In this document: positions 7,126-13,976 of the stretch, in pieces
Layout of the letters: each line of letters begins with the position of its first letter
Position numbering within the stretch: the stretch's first letter is position 1
Assembly: GCA_031272655.1 (NCBI GenBank)
Contig: JAISTJ010000096.1
Location: 1-13,976, forward strand
Direction of reading: 5' to 3'
Source of the DNA: Tannerella sp.
GTDB taxonomy: Bacteria > Bacteroidota > Bacteroidia > Bacteroidales > Tannerellaceae
DNA length: 13,976 nucleotides
The notes under the pieces: model-generated
Seen by the model: the letters and a program-made list of their open reading frames with translations, nothing else
Told to the model about the DNA's origin: nothing
The model's database searches: none
Made by a program: the position numbers and the translations under genes

Positions 7126-7674
7126 ATGTCAGATACTAAGCAACAATTTGATACGGTAATAGCCCTCTGTAAAGGGATATACGAGAAAAAGTTGCGCGAC
7201 TATGGCGCATCATGGCGTATCATGCGACCTTCTTCCATCACCGACCAGTTGCTAATCAAGGCAAAACGTATTCGCAGTATTGAAATCAAAAAACAAAGCC
7301 TTATAAACGAGGGTATTACGCCTGAGTTTATAGGCTTGGTCAATTATGGCGTCATCGGACTGATACAGCTTGCGCTCGGCTTCGCCGACGGGGTTGATAT
7401 CACAGCAGCACGGGCGTTAGAACTCTACGACAAGTATATCACTGAAACAAAGGAACTTATGTACGCCAAGAACCATGACTACGACGAAGCATGGCGTCTG
7501 ATGCGCGTCAGTTCCTATACCGACCTGATACTTACCAAGTTAAACCGCATCAAAGAGATAGAGAACAACGAAGGTCAGGTAGAGATTAGCGAAGGCATAG
7601 ACGCTAATTATCAGGATATTATAAACTATGCGCTGTTCGGACTTATAAAACTTACTTGCGATGAGGAAAATTAA
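7126..7674 (+). CDS. DUF1599 protein with two tandem copies of the domain motif
   Basis: A 182-residue soluble protein of the DUF1599 family, which I recall as also named 'nucleotide modification associated domain 1'. The sequence is an internal duplication. Residues 25-53 contain DYGASWRIMRPSSITD and then KxxRIxxIE; residues 118-146 contain DYDEAWRLMRVSSYTD and then KxxRIxxIE. Each copy ends with EGI ... NYxxxGLIxL (about 62-82 and 156-176). The two copies are offset by 93-94 residues. There is no signal peptide or membrane segment. The gene starts 3 nt after the M23 stop and overlaps the next gene by 14 nt, so it is co-transcribed with envelope and glycolytic genes. No catalytic residues can be assigned, although the D, W, R and E positions repeated in both halves are candidates. 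The function is unknown. Confidence 0.88.
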   Translation: MSDTKQQFDTVIALCKGIYEKKLRDYGASWRIMRPSSITDQLLIKAKRIRSIEIKKQSLINEGITPEFIGLVNYGVIGLIQLALGFADGVDITAARALELYDKYITETKELMYAKNHDYDEAWRLMRVSSYTDLILTKLNRIKEIENNEGQVEISEGIDANYQDIINYALFGLIKLTCDEEN

Positions 7675-8902
7675 AATACTGACAGAGTTTTGTCGCTTCA
7701 TCCTCTCCGCGACGTTCATCTTTTCCGGCACAGTGAAAGACATCGACCCTGTAGGCGGCGCTTTAAAGTTAGACGATTATTTCAAGGCTTTCGGGCTGTC
7801 GTCGCTCGAACCCATCGCTCTGTTCGGCTCAATCAACCTCTCGTCGCTCGAGTTTGTGCTTGGCGTCTGTATTCTCGCAGGCGTCTATCGTCGCATAACA
7901 ACCTGGGTGATGCTGCTCTTCATGTCGTTCATGACGCTTCTGACGCTTTACTTGGCTATCTACAACCCCGTTCACGACTGCGGTTGCTTCGGCGATGCGC
8001 TGATAATCACCAACTGGCAGACCTTCTTCAAGAACGCGCTTGTTCTGCTGCCCGCTTCCGTAGCAGTATTTAAATGGTATAAGAACATGACGCCGCTTTA
8101 CTCTCACCACTCCTACTGGTTTGTGGCGCTCTTCGCCTATATCTTCTCGCTCGGATTCTCGTATTGGAACTATTACAACCTGCCAATCACCGACTTTCGT
8201 CCGTACAAAATCGGCTCAAGCATACCTCAAAACATGTCAATCCCGCCTGACGCCCCGCAAGACGTCATGGAGTATATTTACACTTCAAAAGACGGTAAGG
8301 AACGGGCTTTTTCGATTAGCGAGCTTGCAGAGGTGGACTCAACATGGACTTATAAGGATGCGAAGTTGATTAAGAAAGGCTACACCCCGCCGATATTGTC
8401 GTTTGAACTTTATGATAATCAAGGCAATAATATCGCGGACAAGTTGCTTGCAGAGGGCGAGACTGTGTTCCTGCTCGTGTCGCCCTACCTTAACAAAGCG
8501 AGCGACCGCAATATAGACGAGATAATAGACGTTTACGAATACTCAAAAGAACATAACATTGATTTTTACTGTGTTACATCGTCATCGGAAGACATCGTCT
8601 CCGAGTGGGTGAACAACACCGGCGCCGAGTACCCGTTTCTGACCGCCGACGATGTAACTCTCAAAACCATGATACGCTCCAATCCGGGCTTGCTGTTGCT
8701 CCGTTCAGGCGTCGTAATTGCAAAATGGCACTATCGCCACATACCGTCGGACGAGACCGTAAGCGCTGTTACAGAGCGGCTTCTGCATCCGTCCGAAAGC
8801 GAGGCGCCTGCAAAAAAAAGCCCGTGGATTTGGGTAATATTAAGTTTTGTTGTACCTTTGTTGCTCGTTTGGATATATGATTATAAATTTTTAAGAAAAT
8901 GA
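7661..8902 (+). CDS. DoxX/MauE-like membrane protein with C-terminal thioredoxin-like domain (BT_3928-type)
   Basis: A 413-residue inner-membrane protein. The N-terminal part (about 1-170) has roughly five membrane segments typical of DoxX/MauE proteins. It carries the motif DCGCFGD (106-112), whose Cys107 and Cys109 are the usual redox-candidate cysteines of MauE-like proteins. Residues 180-385 are predicted extracytoplasmic and, from about 245, resemble a thioredoxin/TlpA fold. At the place where CxxC would stand the sequence is [10 protein letters not shown], so this domain lacks the redox pair. A final membrane segment lies at about 387-405, followed by a basic tail. The gene overlaps DUF1599 by 14 nt and tpiA by 4 nt (ATGA). 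From memory this arrangement before tpiA is conserved in Bacteroides, where the family is called BT_3928. The role is unknown; MauE relatives serve disulfide chemistry in protein maturation. Confidence 0.85.
   Translation: MRKIKILTEFCRFILSATFIFSGTVKDIDPVGGALKLDDYFKAFGLSSLEPIALFGSINLSSLEFVLGVCILAGVYRRITTWVMLLFMSFMTLLTLYLAIYNPVHDCGCFGDALIITNWQTFFKNALVLLPASVAVFKWYKNMTPLYSHHSYWFVALFAYIFSLGFSYWNYYNLPITDFRPYKIGSSIPQNMSIPPDAPQDVMEYIYTSKDGKERAFSISELAEVDSTWTYKDAKLIKKGYTPPILSFELYDNQGNNIADKLLAEGETVFLLVSPYLNKASDRNIDEIIDVYEYSKEHNIDFYCVTSSSEDIVSEWVNNTGAEYPFLTADDVTLKTMIRSNPGLLLLRSGVVIAKWHYRHIPSDETVSAVTERLLHPSESEAPAKKSPWIWVILSFVVPLLLVWIYDYKFLRK
8829..8860 (+). promoter_or_regulatory. Possible internal promoter for tpiA
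   Basis: Inside the 3' end of the DoxX-like gene, TTTG (8829-8832), a 20-nt spacer and TACCTTTG (8853-8860) form a complete -33/-7 pair. The spacing is the same as in the promoter at 5719-5750. The tpiA ATG at 8899 lies 38 nt downstream. The match is in coding sequence, so it may be fortuitous. Confidence 0.45.
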
Positions 8903-9657
8903 GAAAAAAGATTGTTGCCGGGAACTGGAAGATGAATACAACGGTTTCCGAAGGTTTGGCGCTCGCCGCAGGGTTGAAAGAGGCGCTTAAGAGTAAGAAA
9001 ACGAACTGCGACGTCGTTGTAGGCGTGCCATTTACGCATTTGACGGGCGTGGCGGCAGCCGTAGAGGGCAGTATAATCGGCGTCGCCGCGCAGAACTGCG
9101 CCGACAAAGACAAGGGCGCATACACCGGCGAGGTGTCGGCGGCTATGATTGCCTCCACCGGCGCCAAGTACGTCATCATCGGACACTCCGAGCGCCGTCA
9201 GTACTATCACGAGACGCCTGCCATCCTGAAGGAGAAAACGTTGCTGGCTTTGGCAAACTCGCTGACGCCCATTTTCTGCATAGGCGAAGTTCTTGCAGAG
9301 CGCGAGGCGTGTAAGCATTTCGAGGTCGTAGAGGCGCAGATTAAAGAATCCCTCTTCGACTTGTCGGCAGAGGATTTCGGCAAGCTCGTGCTTGCCTACG
9401 AGCCGGTCTGGGCTATCGGTACAGGCAAGACAGCAACCGCAGCTCAAGCGCAGGAGATACATGCTCACATCCGTCGTCTCATCGCCGCCAAATACGGCGC
9501 GGAGGTTGCCGAAGCCACATCGATACTCTATGGTGGCAGCTGCAACAAGGACAACGCAGCCGAACTGTTCGCCAACTCCGACGTTGACGGCGGTCTTATT
9601 GGCGGCGCCTCGCTCGGCGTGGACAAGTTCTTGCCTATTATCGCCGCTTTCGATTGA
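8899..9657 (+). CDS. tpiA: Triosephosphate isomerase
   Basis: A 252-residue cytoplasmic glycolytic enzyme that interconverts dihydroxyacetone phosphate and glyceraldehyde 3-phosphate. All hallmark residues are present: Lys11 in AGNWKMN, His96 in IGHSERR and Glu168 in [11 protein letters not shown]. The flexible phosphate-gripping loop 6 follows, as does the YGGS motif (phosphate-binding). The length is normal and no lesion is seen. The start overlaps the stop of the DoxX-like gene in an ATGA arrangement, so translation is probably coupled. A complete promoter-like sequence at 8829-8860 may also give this gene its own transcript. A strong hairpin lies 11 nt after the stop. Confidence 0.98.
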   Translation: MRKKIVAGNWKMNTTVSEGLALAAGLKEALKSKKTNCDVVVGVPFTHLTGVAAAVEGSIIGVAAQNCADKDKGAYTGEVSAAMIASTGAKYVIIGHSERRQYYHETPAILKEKTLLALANSLTPIFCIGEVLAEREACKHFEVVEAQIKESLFDLSAEDFGKLVLAYEPVWAIGTGKTATAAQAQEIHAHIRRLIAAKYGAEVAEATSILYGGSCNKDNAAELFANSDVDGGLIGGASLGVDKFLPIIAAFD

Positions 9658-9668
9658 TTTGAGAATTT

Positions 9669-9699
9669 ACCTTAACAAGGTTCAAAACCTTGTTAAGGT
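9669..9699. repeat. Perfect 14-bp inverted repeat (hairpin) after tpiA
   Basis: ACCTTAACAAGGTT (9669-9682), the loop CAA (9683-9685) and AACCTTGTTAAGGT (9686-9699) pair perfectly. Each arm is itself nearly palindromic (CCTT-nnn-AAGG). The hairpin lies 11 nt after the tpiA stop and 27 nt before the SPOR gene. It could be a bidirectional attenuating terminator, an mRNA-stabilising 3' structure or a dispersed intergenic repeat unit. No T-run follows it on the plus strand; a short A/T-rich stretch (catataaattt) does. Confidence 0.75.
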
Positions 9700-9726
9700 T
9701 CATATAAATTTAAATTAATATTTCAA

Positions 9727-10215
9727 ATGAAGCGACTGATTATCAATATATTACTGTTTGCAGGCGGATTAGGGTACGTTTCGGCTCAGTCTCCTTTGTT
9801 TTCTATTTTTGATTCGTTTGATAAAACGCCAAAATCAGGAGAGGGTAAGGTTGTCGTGCACCAGTCCAATGCACTTAAAAAACTTGTCGGAACCCGCATA
9901 GACAGCGAAAATATTGACGTTGTGAACGGCAAAACATTCCTTGTAACGCAAGGTTACCGCGTGCAGGTCTATTCGGGTAATAATCAGCGCACTTCACGCG
10001 CAGAAGCTTTCAAACTCCAAACAAAAATCAAAGAATTGTATCAGGATATTGCCACATACGTTACTTTCAACGCCCCGTTCTGGAAACTGCACGTTGGCAA
10101 TTATCGCTCATTTGAAGAAGCATCATTGATGCTTAGGGATTTACGCTCAACTTTCCCGCAAATTAAAAATGAAATTTTCATAATAGAAGACGACATCAGG
10201 TTGCCTTTGGACTGA
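9727..10215 (+). CDS. Exported SPOR-domain protein
   Basis: A 162-residue protein with a signal peptide (1-20) cleaved before Gln21 (VSA|Q), a variable linker (about 22-70) and a C-terminal SPOR domain (about 76-145). The SPOR domain begins with GYRVQVYSGNN and contains FWKLHVGNYRSFEEA. SPOR domains bind glycan strands lacking stem peptides and so concentrate at division sites. With no membrane anchor, the mature protein would be periplasmic or loosely wall-bound. It is separated from tpiA by 69 nt with a hairpin, and from folE by 55 nt. No good promoter motif is seen just upstream, so it probably depends on read-through past the hairpin. Confidence 0.9.
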   Translation: MKRLIINILLFAGGLGYVSAQSPLFSIFDSFDKTPKSGEGKVVVHQSNALKKLVGTRIDSENIDVVNGKTFLVTQGYRVQVYSGNNQRTSRAEAFKLQTKIKELYQDIATYVTFNAPFWKLHVGNYRSFEEASLMLRDLRSTFPQIKNEIFIIEDDIRLPLD

Positions 10216-10270
10216 GGTTTCAAGTTTGAATTTTGTTTAAGTTTCTATTGGTTTTTCATCATAAATATAA

Positions 10271-10849
10271 ATGAAATTAATCACTTTTGATCCGGATATA
10301 ACTGACAGATTATCAACTCATTATAAGGATATTATCCGTATCCTTGGAGAGGATCCCGAGCGCGAAGGGCTGAAAAAATCGCCCGACCGCATAGCCAAAG
10401 CGATGCAGTTCATGCTTCAGGGCTATAATCAGGATCCTGTGGCGGAGCTTCAGTCGGCGATGTTCCTTGAAGAAGATTATAAGCAGATGGTGATAGTCAA
10501 GGATATAGACTTCTTTTCGCTTTGTGAGCATCACATTCTGCCTTTTTTTGGCAAAGTACATGTTGCATATATTCCGCGAAAATACATCACCGGTTTGAGC
10601 AAAATCCCGCGTGTAGTGGACATTTTTTCGCGCCGGCTGCAGATACAGGAACGCCTGACGCTCCAGATAAAAGAATGTATTCAACAGACACTCAACCCGT
10701 TGGGGGTGATGGTGATAATAGAAGCGCAGCATCTATGTATGCAGATGCGAGGCGTTCAAAAACAAAACTCGCTGACAACAACGTCCGATTTCACCGGCTC
10801 GTTTCAGCAAGCAAAGACCCGCGAAGAATTTATGAATCTTATAAAATAA
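10271..10849 (+). CDS. folE: GTP cyclohydrolase I
   Basis: A 192-residue cytoplasmic zinc enzyme converting GTP to 7,8-dihydroneopterin triphosphate, the first step of folate (and other pterin) synthesis. It shows [15 protein letters not shown] near the N-terminus and [13 protein letters not shown] with Cys85 and His88 as zinc ligands. [17 protein letters not shown] and QHLCMQMRG, with the third zinc ligand Cys156, follow. All catalytic motifs are intact and the length matches the FolE type, not the FolE2 type. The 55-nt gap before it holds only a weak -7-like TAAGTTTC, so a separate promoter is uncertain. The M28 gene starts 7 nt after its stop. Confidence 0.97.
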   Translation: MKLITFDPDITDRLSTHYKDIIRILGEDPEREGLKKSPDRIAKAMQFMLQGYNQDPVAELQSAMFLEEDYKQMVIVKDIDFFSLCEHHILPFFGKVHVAYIPRKYITGLSKIPRVVDIFSRRLQIQERLTLQIKECIQQTLNPLGVMVIIEAQHLCMQMRGVQKQNSLTTTSDFTGSFQQAKTREEFMNLIK

Positions 10850-10856
10850 TAATTGT

Positions 10857-12506
10857 ATGAGAAAAAAAGTATTGGCATTGTTGGCGCTTATTCCGTTTAT
10901 TGCAGCGGAAATTGAGGCGCAAAGTCCCCTTGCAGGACAATCTACCGAATCGTCTTTCAAAGACGGGGTAACCGACGAGCAACTGTTCAGGGACAACACC
11001 CGCGAACTCGGCTCCGATAAATATGCCGGACGCATGCCGCTCACCAAGTATGACGACATGACGGTCAAGTATATAGCCGATAAATACAAGGAAATCGGAC
11101 TGCAACCCGTCAACGGGAGCTATTTTCAGGACGTGCCTCTCCTTGCCGTCAAAACGAATATCAAGGGTAACGCGGTGAATCTCAAGGGAAAGAAAGGCAA
11201 GCTGACCCTTAAGTATATGGATGACATCGTAATTTGGACGCTTAGAGCCGAAAAAAAGCAGAAAATCAACGCCGAATTGGTTTTCGCGGGCTTCGGCATC
11301 AACGCGCCGGAGTACGGATGGAACGACTACGAAGGGCTTGACGTTAAGGGAAAAATAGTTGTCTGCCTCATCAACGATCCGGGCTATTACGATGATAACC
11401 TCTTCAGGGGCAAGTACATGACTTATTACGGGCGATGGACGTACAAGTTTGAAGAAGCCGGCCGACAGGGTGCGGCGGGCATACTGCTGATACACGACAC
11501 CGAGCCTGCTTCCTACGGTTGGAGCGTTGTCCAGAATGGCAGGCAAAACGCTGTCCTCACGTTGCTTTCGCCTACAGGCAACAAAGAAAACGTGCCCCTC
11601 AACGGCTGGATTACCGGCGAATCGGCTAAAAAACTGTTTGAAATATCGGGCGTCTCTTACGAAAACGCGATTTCATCGGCCAAAAAGAAGGGCTTCAAAT
11701 ACATCCCGCTCGGCGTTACTACTACGATTGAAACAAACAATGACTTGACAGAGGGCGTTTCCAAAAACGTTGTCGGCATCCTTCCCGGAACCGACCTCAA
11801 AGACGAATACATCATTTATACGGCTCACTGGGATCATATCGGCATAGGAGCGCCCGTTGACGGCGACAGCATCTATAACGGCGCCGATGACAATGCTTCC
11901 GGCGTGGCAGGGCTTTTCGTCCTTGCCCGTCGTTTCGTACAGCTGCCCGAAAGACCCCGCCGCTCAATAGTCTTCCTTTCGGTAACCGCTGAAGAACAGG
12001 GACTTCTCGGCTCGGAATATTATGTTCAACATCCGCTTTTCCCTCTTAATAAGACGGTTATAGACCTGAACATGGACGTTTACGGACATAAACCCGCTTC
12101 GCACGACGTTATCCTTGATGCCGCAGGCGACTCCGAAACGGATAAATATGTAATAGAAACCGCTGCGGCGCAGGGTAGGGTAGTGAAGATTGCCAAGGCC
12201 TCAACCGCAGGCGGCTATTTCCGTTCCGACCATTTCAACTTTGCCAAAGGCGGCGTTCCGGTCGTTCTCGCCAAAGGCGGCGGCGATTATATCAATCCCG
12301 AAGCAGTGAAAGCGCATATCGCAAAATACGGAGTATTAAATACTTATCACCAGCCAAGCGACGAATACCACGACTGGTGGGACGTTTCAGGCTCGCTTCA
12401 GGACGTTTACCTGCTTTACGGCATAGGTCTCCGCCTCGCCAACGACGGCTATTTCCCGAAATGGAACGAGGGCATACCCTATAAAACCATCAGGGAAGCG
12501 AAGTAA
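10857..12506 (+). CDS. Exported M28-family zinc peptidase with PA-like insert
   Basis: A 549-residue exported aminopeptidase-type enzyme. A signal peptide (about 1-21) is cleaved before Gln22 (IEA|Q). An N-terminal segment (about 40-130) is followed by a protease-associated-like region (about 138-290, including FAGFGINAPEYGWNDYEG and GAAGILLIHD). The M28 catalytic domain spans about 303-535. The two-zinc site is complete: His324 (AHWDH), bridging Asp344 (GADDNASG), Glu379 as general base and Glu380 as ligand (EEQG), Asp407 (NMDV) and His498 (YHQPSDEYHD). It should release N-terminal amino acids from peptides in the periplasm or outside the cell. It follows folE by 7 nt and ends 2 nt from the convergent symporter stop. 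Substrate preference cannot be judged. Confidence 0.93.
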   Translation: MRKKVLALLALIPFIAAEIEAQSPLAGQSTESSFKDGVTDEQLFRDNTRELGSDKYAGRMPLTKYDDMTVKYIADKYKEIGLQPVNGSYFQDVPLLAVKTNIKGNAVNLKGKKGKLTLKYMDDIVIWTLRAEKKQKINAELVFAGFGINAPEYGWNDYEGLDVKGKIVVCLINDPGYYDDNLFRGKYMTYYGRWTYKFEEAGRQGAAGILLIHDTEPASYGWSVVQNGRQNAVLTLLSPTGNKENVPLNGWITGESAKKLFEISGVSYENAISSAKKKGFKYIPLGVTTTIETNNDLTEGVSKNVVGILPGTDLKDEYIIYTAHWDHIGIGAPVDGDSIYNGADDNASGVAGLFVLARRFVQLPERPRRSIVFLSVTAEEQGLLGSEYYVQHPLFPLNKTVIDLNMDVYGHKPASHDVILDAAGDSETDKYVIETAAAQGRVVKIAKASTAGGYFRSDHFNFAKGGVPVVLAKGGGDYINPEAVKAHIAKYGVLNTYHQPSDEYHDWWDVSGSLQDVYLLYGIGLRLANDGYFPKWNEGIPYKTIREAK

Positions 12507-12508
12507 AG

Positions 12509-13675
12509 TTACTGTTTTGCAATCTTATCTACAACGACTGCAATAGCGCCGTCGCCGGTAACGTTACATGCCGTTCCGAAGCTGTCCATCGCTATATACA
12601 GGGCAATCATCAGCGCTTGAAGCGTCTCGTTGAAGCCAAGCATGCTGCCGAGAATCCCGAGCGCCGCCATGATAGCCCCTCCCGGCACCCCCGGCGCCGC
12701 AACCATCACCACGCCGAGCATCATGATGAATCCGCAGTAATCGGTAAGGGTTACGGCCTCTCCTGCCATCAGCATAATTGCCATCGCGCACGCCACAATC
12801 TTCATCGTGCTGCCGGCTAAATGAATCGTCGCGCACAATGGCACGGTGAAAACGGCAATGTTCTCTCGCACGCCGTTCTTCAATACCTGCCCAAGCGTAA
12901 CCGGTATTGTTGCGGCCGACGATTGCGTTCCCAAAGCGGTCAGGTATGCCGGAAGCATGTTTTTAAGCAGCTTGAACGGATTTTTCCCGCTGATAATGCC
13001 CGCCAAAGTGAACTGTATCACCAACAGCAATATATGAAGTATGAAAATAAACGCTATCACCTTGACAAACATTAAGATAATAGCCGCAACCTGCCCGCTG
13101 ACGGTGATATTCAGGAAGATACCGAAAATATGAAGCGGCAGCAACGGAATAATCGCTTTTCTTATCAGCAACATTATAATGTCGCGGAAATCCTTGATAC
13201 ACAGCTGTAAAGTTTCGCCCTTGATAATTGTTATGCCAAGTCCGATGACGAATGCCAGCAACAGAGACGTCATTATGTCCATCAATGGTGGCATTTGGAC
13301 GGTGAAAAACGGCTTCAGCATAAAATGTTCTGGATTTTCAAGCGCGGCAAGCTCCGGATTTTCCGTGATAATTTCTGGAAAAACCGCACTCCCCGAAAAA
13401 TACGTAAAAAAACCCGAAAAAAGCGTTGAGCCGTAAGCTATTAACGCCGTGATTATTAGCAGCTTACCCGCTCCTTTGCCCAATTCCCCGATTGCAGGAG
13501 CTACTAATCCCAATATAATCAGGGGAATAGCAAACGAAAGGAAGTTACCGAACAATGAATTGAAAGTTACGAACACGCGAGCCACAGCGGCAGGCAAAAA
13601 TTGACCGAATAATATTCCGCAAGCGATAGCAATTGCGACCCAGCCCAAGAGCGATACATGAAATTTCTTTGTCAT
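12509..13675 (-). CDS. SLC1/DAACS-type amino acid or dicarboxylate symporter, with altered ion and substrate motifs
   Basis: A 388-residue polytopic inner-membrane transporter of the glutamate-transporter fold (DAACS). Visible hallmarks are the serine-rich HP1 tip TQSSAAT (250-256), the HP2 segment PGVPGGA and the TM8 motif DSFGTACNVTGD (364-375). Two canonical features differ. The TM7 NMDGT motif reads HLAGS (285-289). The TM8 arginine that holds the side-chain carboxylate of acidic substrates is Gly367, while Asp364, Asn371 and Asp375 are kept. A neutral substrate is therefore more likely than aspartate, glutamate or C4-dicarboxylate. The frame extends upstream to 13777, but ATG 13675 is chosen because a promoter element lies at 13693-13700 and the protein family starts near here. 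It is transcribed alone, divergent from an aldehyde dehydrogenase gene. Confidence 0.88.
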   Translation of the reverse strand: MTKKFHVSLLGWVAIAIACGILFGQFLPAAVARVFVTFNSLFGNFLSFAIPLIILGLVAPAIGELGKGAGKLLIITALIAYGSTLFSGFFTYFSGSAVFPEIITENPELAALENPEHFMLKPFFTVQMPPLMDIMTSLLLAFVIGLGITIIKGETLQLCIKDFRDIIMLLIRKAIIPLLPLHIFGIFLNITVSGQVAAIILMFVKVIAFIFILHILLLVIQFTLAGIISGKNPFKLLKNMLPAYLTALGTQSSAATIPVTLGQVLKNGVRENIAVFTVPLCATIHLAGSTMKIVACAMAIMLMAGEAVTLTDYCGFIMMLGVVMVAAPGVPGGAIMAALGILGSMLGFNETLQALMIALYIAMDSFGTACNVTGDGAIAVVVDKIAKQ

Positions 13676-13685
13676 TTGATGTTTT

Positions 13686-13718
13686 TTTGCTGCAAATATA
13701 AAAAAATTATTATCTTTG
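13686..13718 (+). promoter_or_regulatory. Probable promoter of the aldehyde dehydrogenase gene
   Basis: TTTG (13686-13689), a 21-nt spacer and TATCTTTG (13711-13718) form a full Bacteroidota-type promoter. The ATG at 13750 lies 31 nt downstream of the -7 element. Confidence 0.6.
13693..13700 (-). promoter_or_regulatory. Probable -7 element of the symporter gene
   Basis: On the minus strand this reads TATATTTG, a TAnnTTTG match, ending 17 nt before the ATG at 13675. No TTTG is found at -33. It lies within the -33/-7 spacer of the opposing promoter at 13686-13718. Confidence 0.5.
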
Positions 13719-13749
13719 TGAGAGTTTTTTTCAATTATAATACATTTTA

Positions 13750-13976
13750 ATGTTACAATATAGAGAGATAATTGCAAGACAGAGAGCGTTTTGCGTTGGA
13801 GGCGGGACGCGCGACACGGCGTTTCGCAAGGCGCAGCTGCTGCGTTTGCAGAGCGTGATACGAGAGAAACACGGGGCGATAGAGGCGGCGCTTGCCAAAG
13901 ACCTGCATAAATGCGAGTTCGACGCTTTCGTCATTGAGATAGCAGCTATTATAGACGAGATTAATTTCGCGGTCGA
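13750..13976 (+). CDS. Aldehyde dehydrogenase, N-terminal part only
   Basis: The first 75 codons of a rightward gene cut by the right edge. The translation has the helical N-terminus of class-3-like aldehyde dehydrogenases: FRKAQLLRLQSVIREK (about 25-40), then AALAKDLHK (about 46-54), then a phenylalanine and glutamate-rich helix with E-I-A-A-I-I-D-E-I. These enzymes oxidise aldehydes to acids with NAD(P)+. The catalytic cysteine and the cofactor-binding region lie outside the window, so activity cannot be checked. The start follows a complete -33/-7 promoter, and the sequence before the ATG is A/T-rich as expected. Confidence 0.85.
   Translation, partial: MLQYREIIARQRAFCVGGGTRDTAFRKAQLLRLQSVIREKHGAIEAALAKDLHKCEFDAFVIEIAAIIDEINFAV

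Noticed and set aside
10216..10270. Promoter for folE in the gap after the SPOR gene
   Set aside because: Only an imperfect TAAGTTTC is present, with no properly spaced TTTG, so it is not strong enough to list.
13676..13777. 34-residue N-terminal extension of the symporter
   Set aside because: It has no family similarity and would place the promoter element (13693-13700) inside the coding region. ATG 13675 gives a normal N-terminus.

Overview
The window looks like chromosomal DNA from a member of the Bacteroidota, most likely order Bacteroidales. Three things support this. The promoters that can be read are of the Bacteroidota type (TTTG at -33, TAnnTTTG at -7), and no clear Shine-Dalgarno sequences are seen. 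MurF and alanine racemase are fused in one polypeptide. Four exported proteins all carry Gln immediately after the predicted signal-peptide cleavage site, the 'Q-rule' of this phylum. The gene order DUF1599 - DoxX-like protein - tpiA - SPOR protein - folE is also familiar to me from Bacteroidales genomes, from memory and not from a search.

Layout. Positions 1-297 (-) hold the 5' part of an AlbA_2/Schlafen-type putative DNA-binding protein that runs off the left edge. It is divergent from a secreted C69 dipeptidase (571-2169, +). The dipeptidase converges, with a 1-nt gap, on a leftward pair made of a GSCFA-domain protein (4635-5609, -) and a bifunctional MurF-alanine racemase (2171-4654, -), whose reading frames overlap by 20 nt. 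A divergent intergenic region (5610-5847) carries a promoter for each side. To its right is a rightward run of seven genes (5848-12506): M23 peptidase with two LysM domains, DUF1599 protein, DoxX/MauE-like membrane protein, tpiA, SPOR-domain protein, folE and an exported M28 peptidase. The first four are separated by 3 nt or overlap. A perfect 14-bp hairpin follows tpiA. The M28 gene converges, with a 2-nt gap, on an SLC1/DAACS-type symporter (12509-13675, -). Overlapping divergent promoters separate the symporter from the start of an aldehyde dehydrogenase gene that runs off the right edge.

How the genes relate. The centre of the window has an envelope theme: wall precursor synthesis (MurF-Alr) is divergent from a wall hydrolase (M23-LysM), with a SPOR protein further along. 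Two exported peptidases (C69, M28) and an amino-acid-type symporter fit peptide scavenging. TpiA (glycolysis) and FolE (pterin/folate) are housekeeping enzymes in the same run.

No tRNA, rRNA, CRISPR array, insertion sequence or recognisable defence system was seen, and no gene-free stretch exceeds 300 bases. Most of the window is ordinary core genome. The points most worth a second look are the altered ion and substrate motifs in the symporter, the duplicated DUF1599 protein, the post-tpiA hairpin, and the compact promoter and overlap arrangements.
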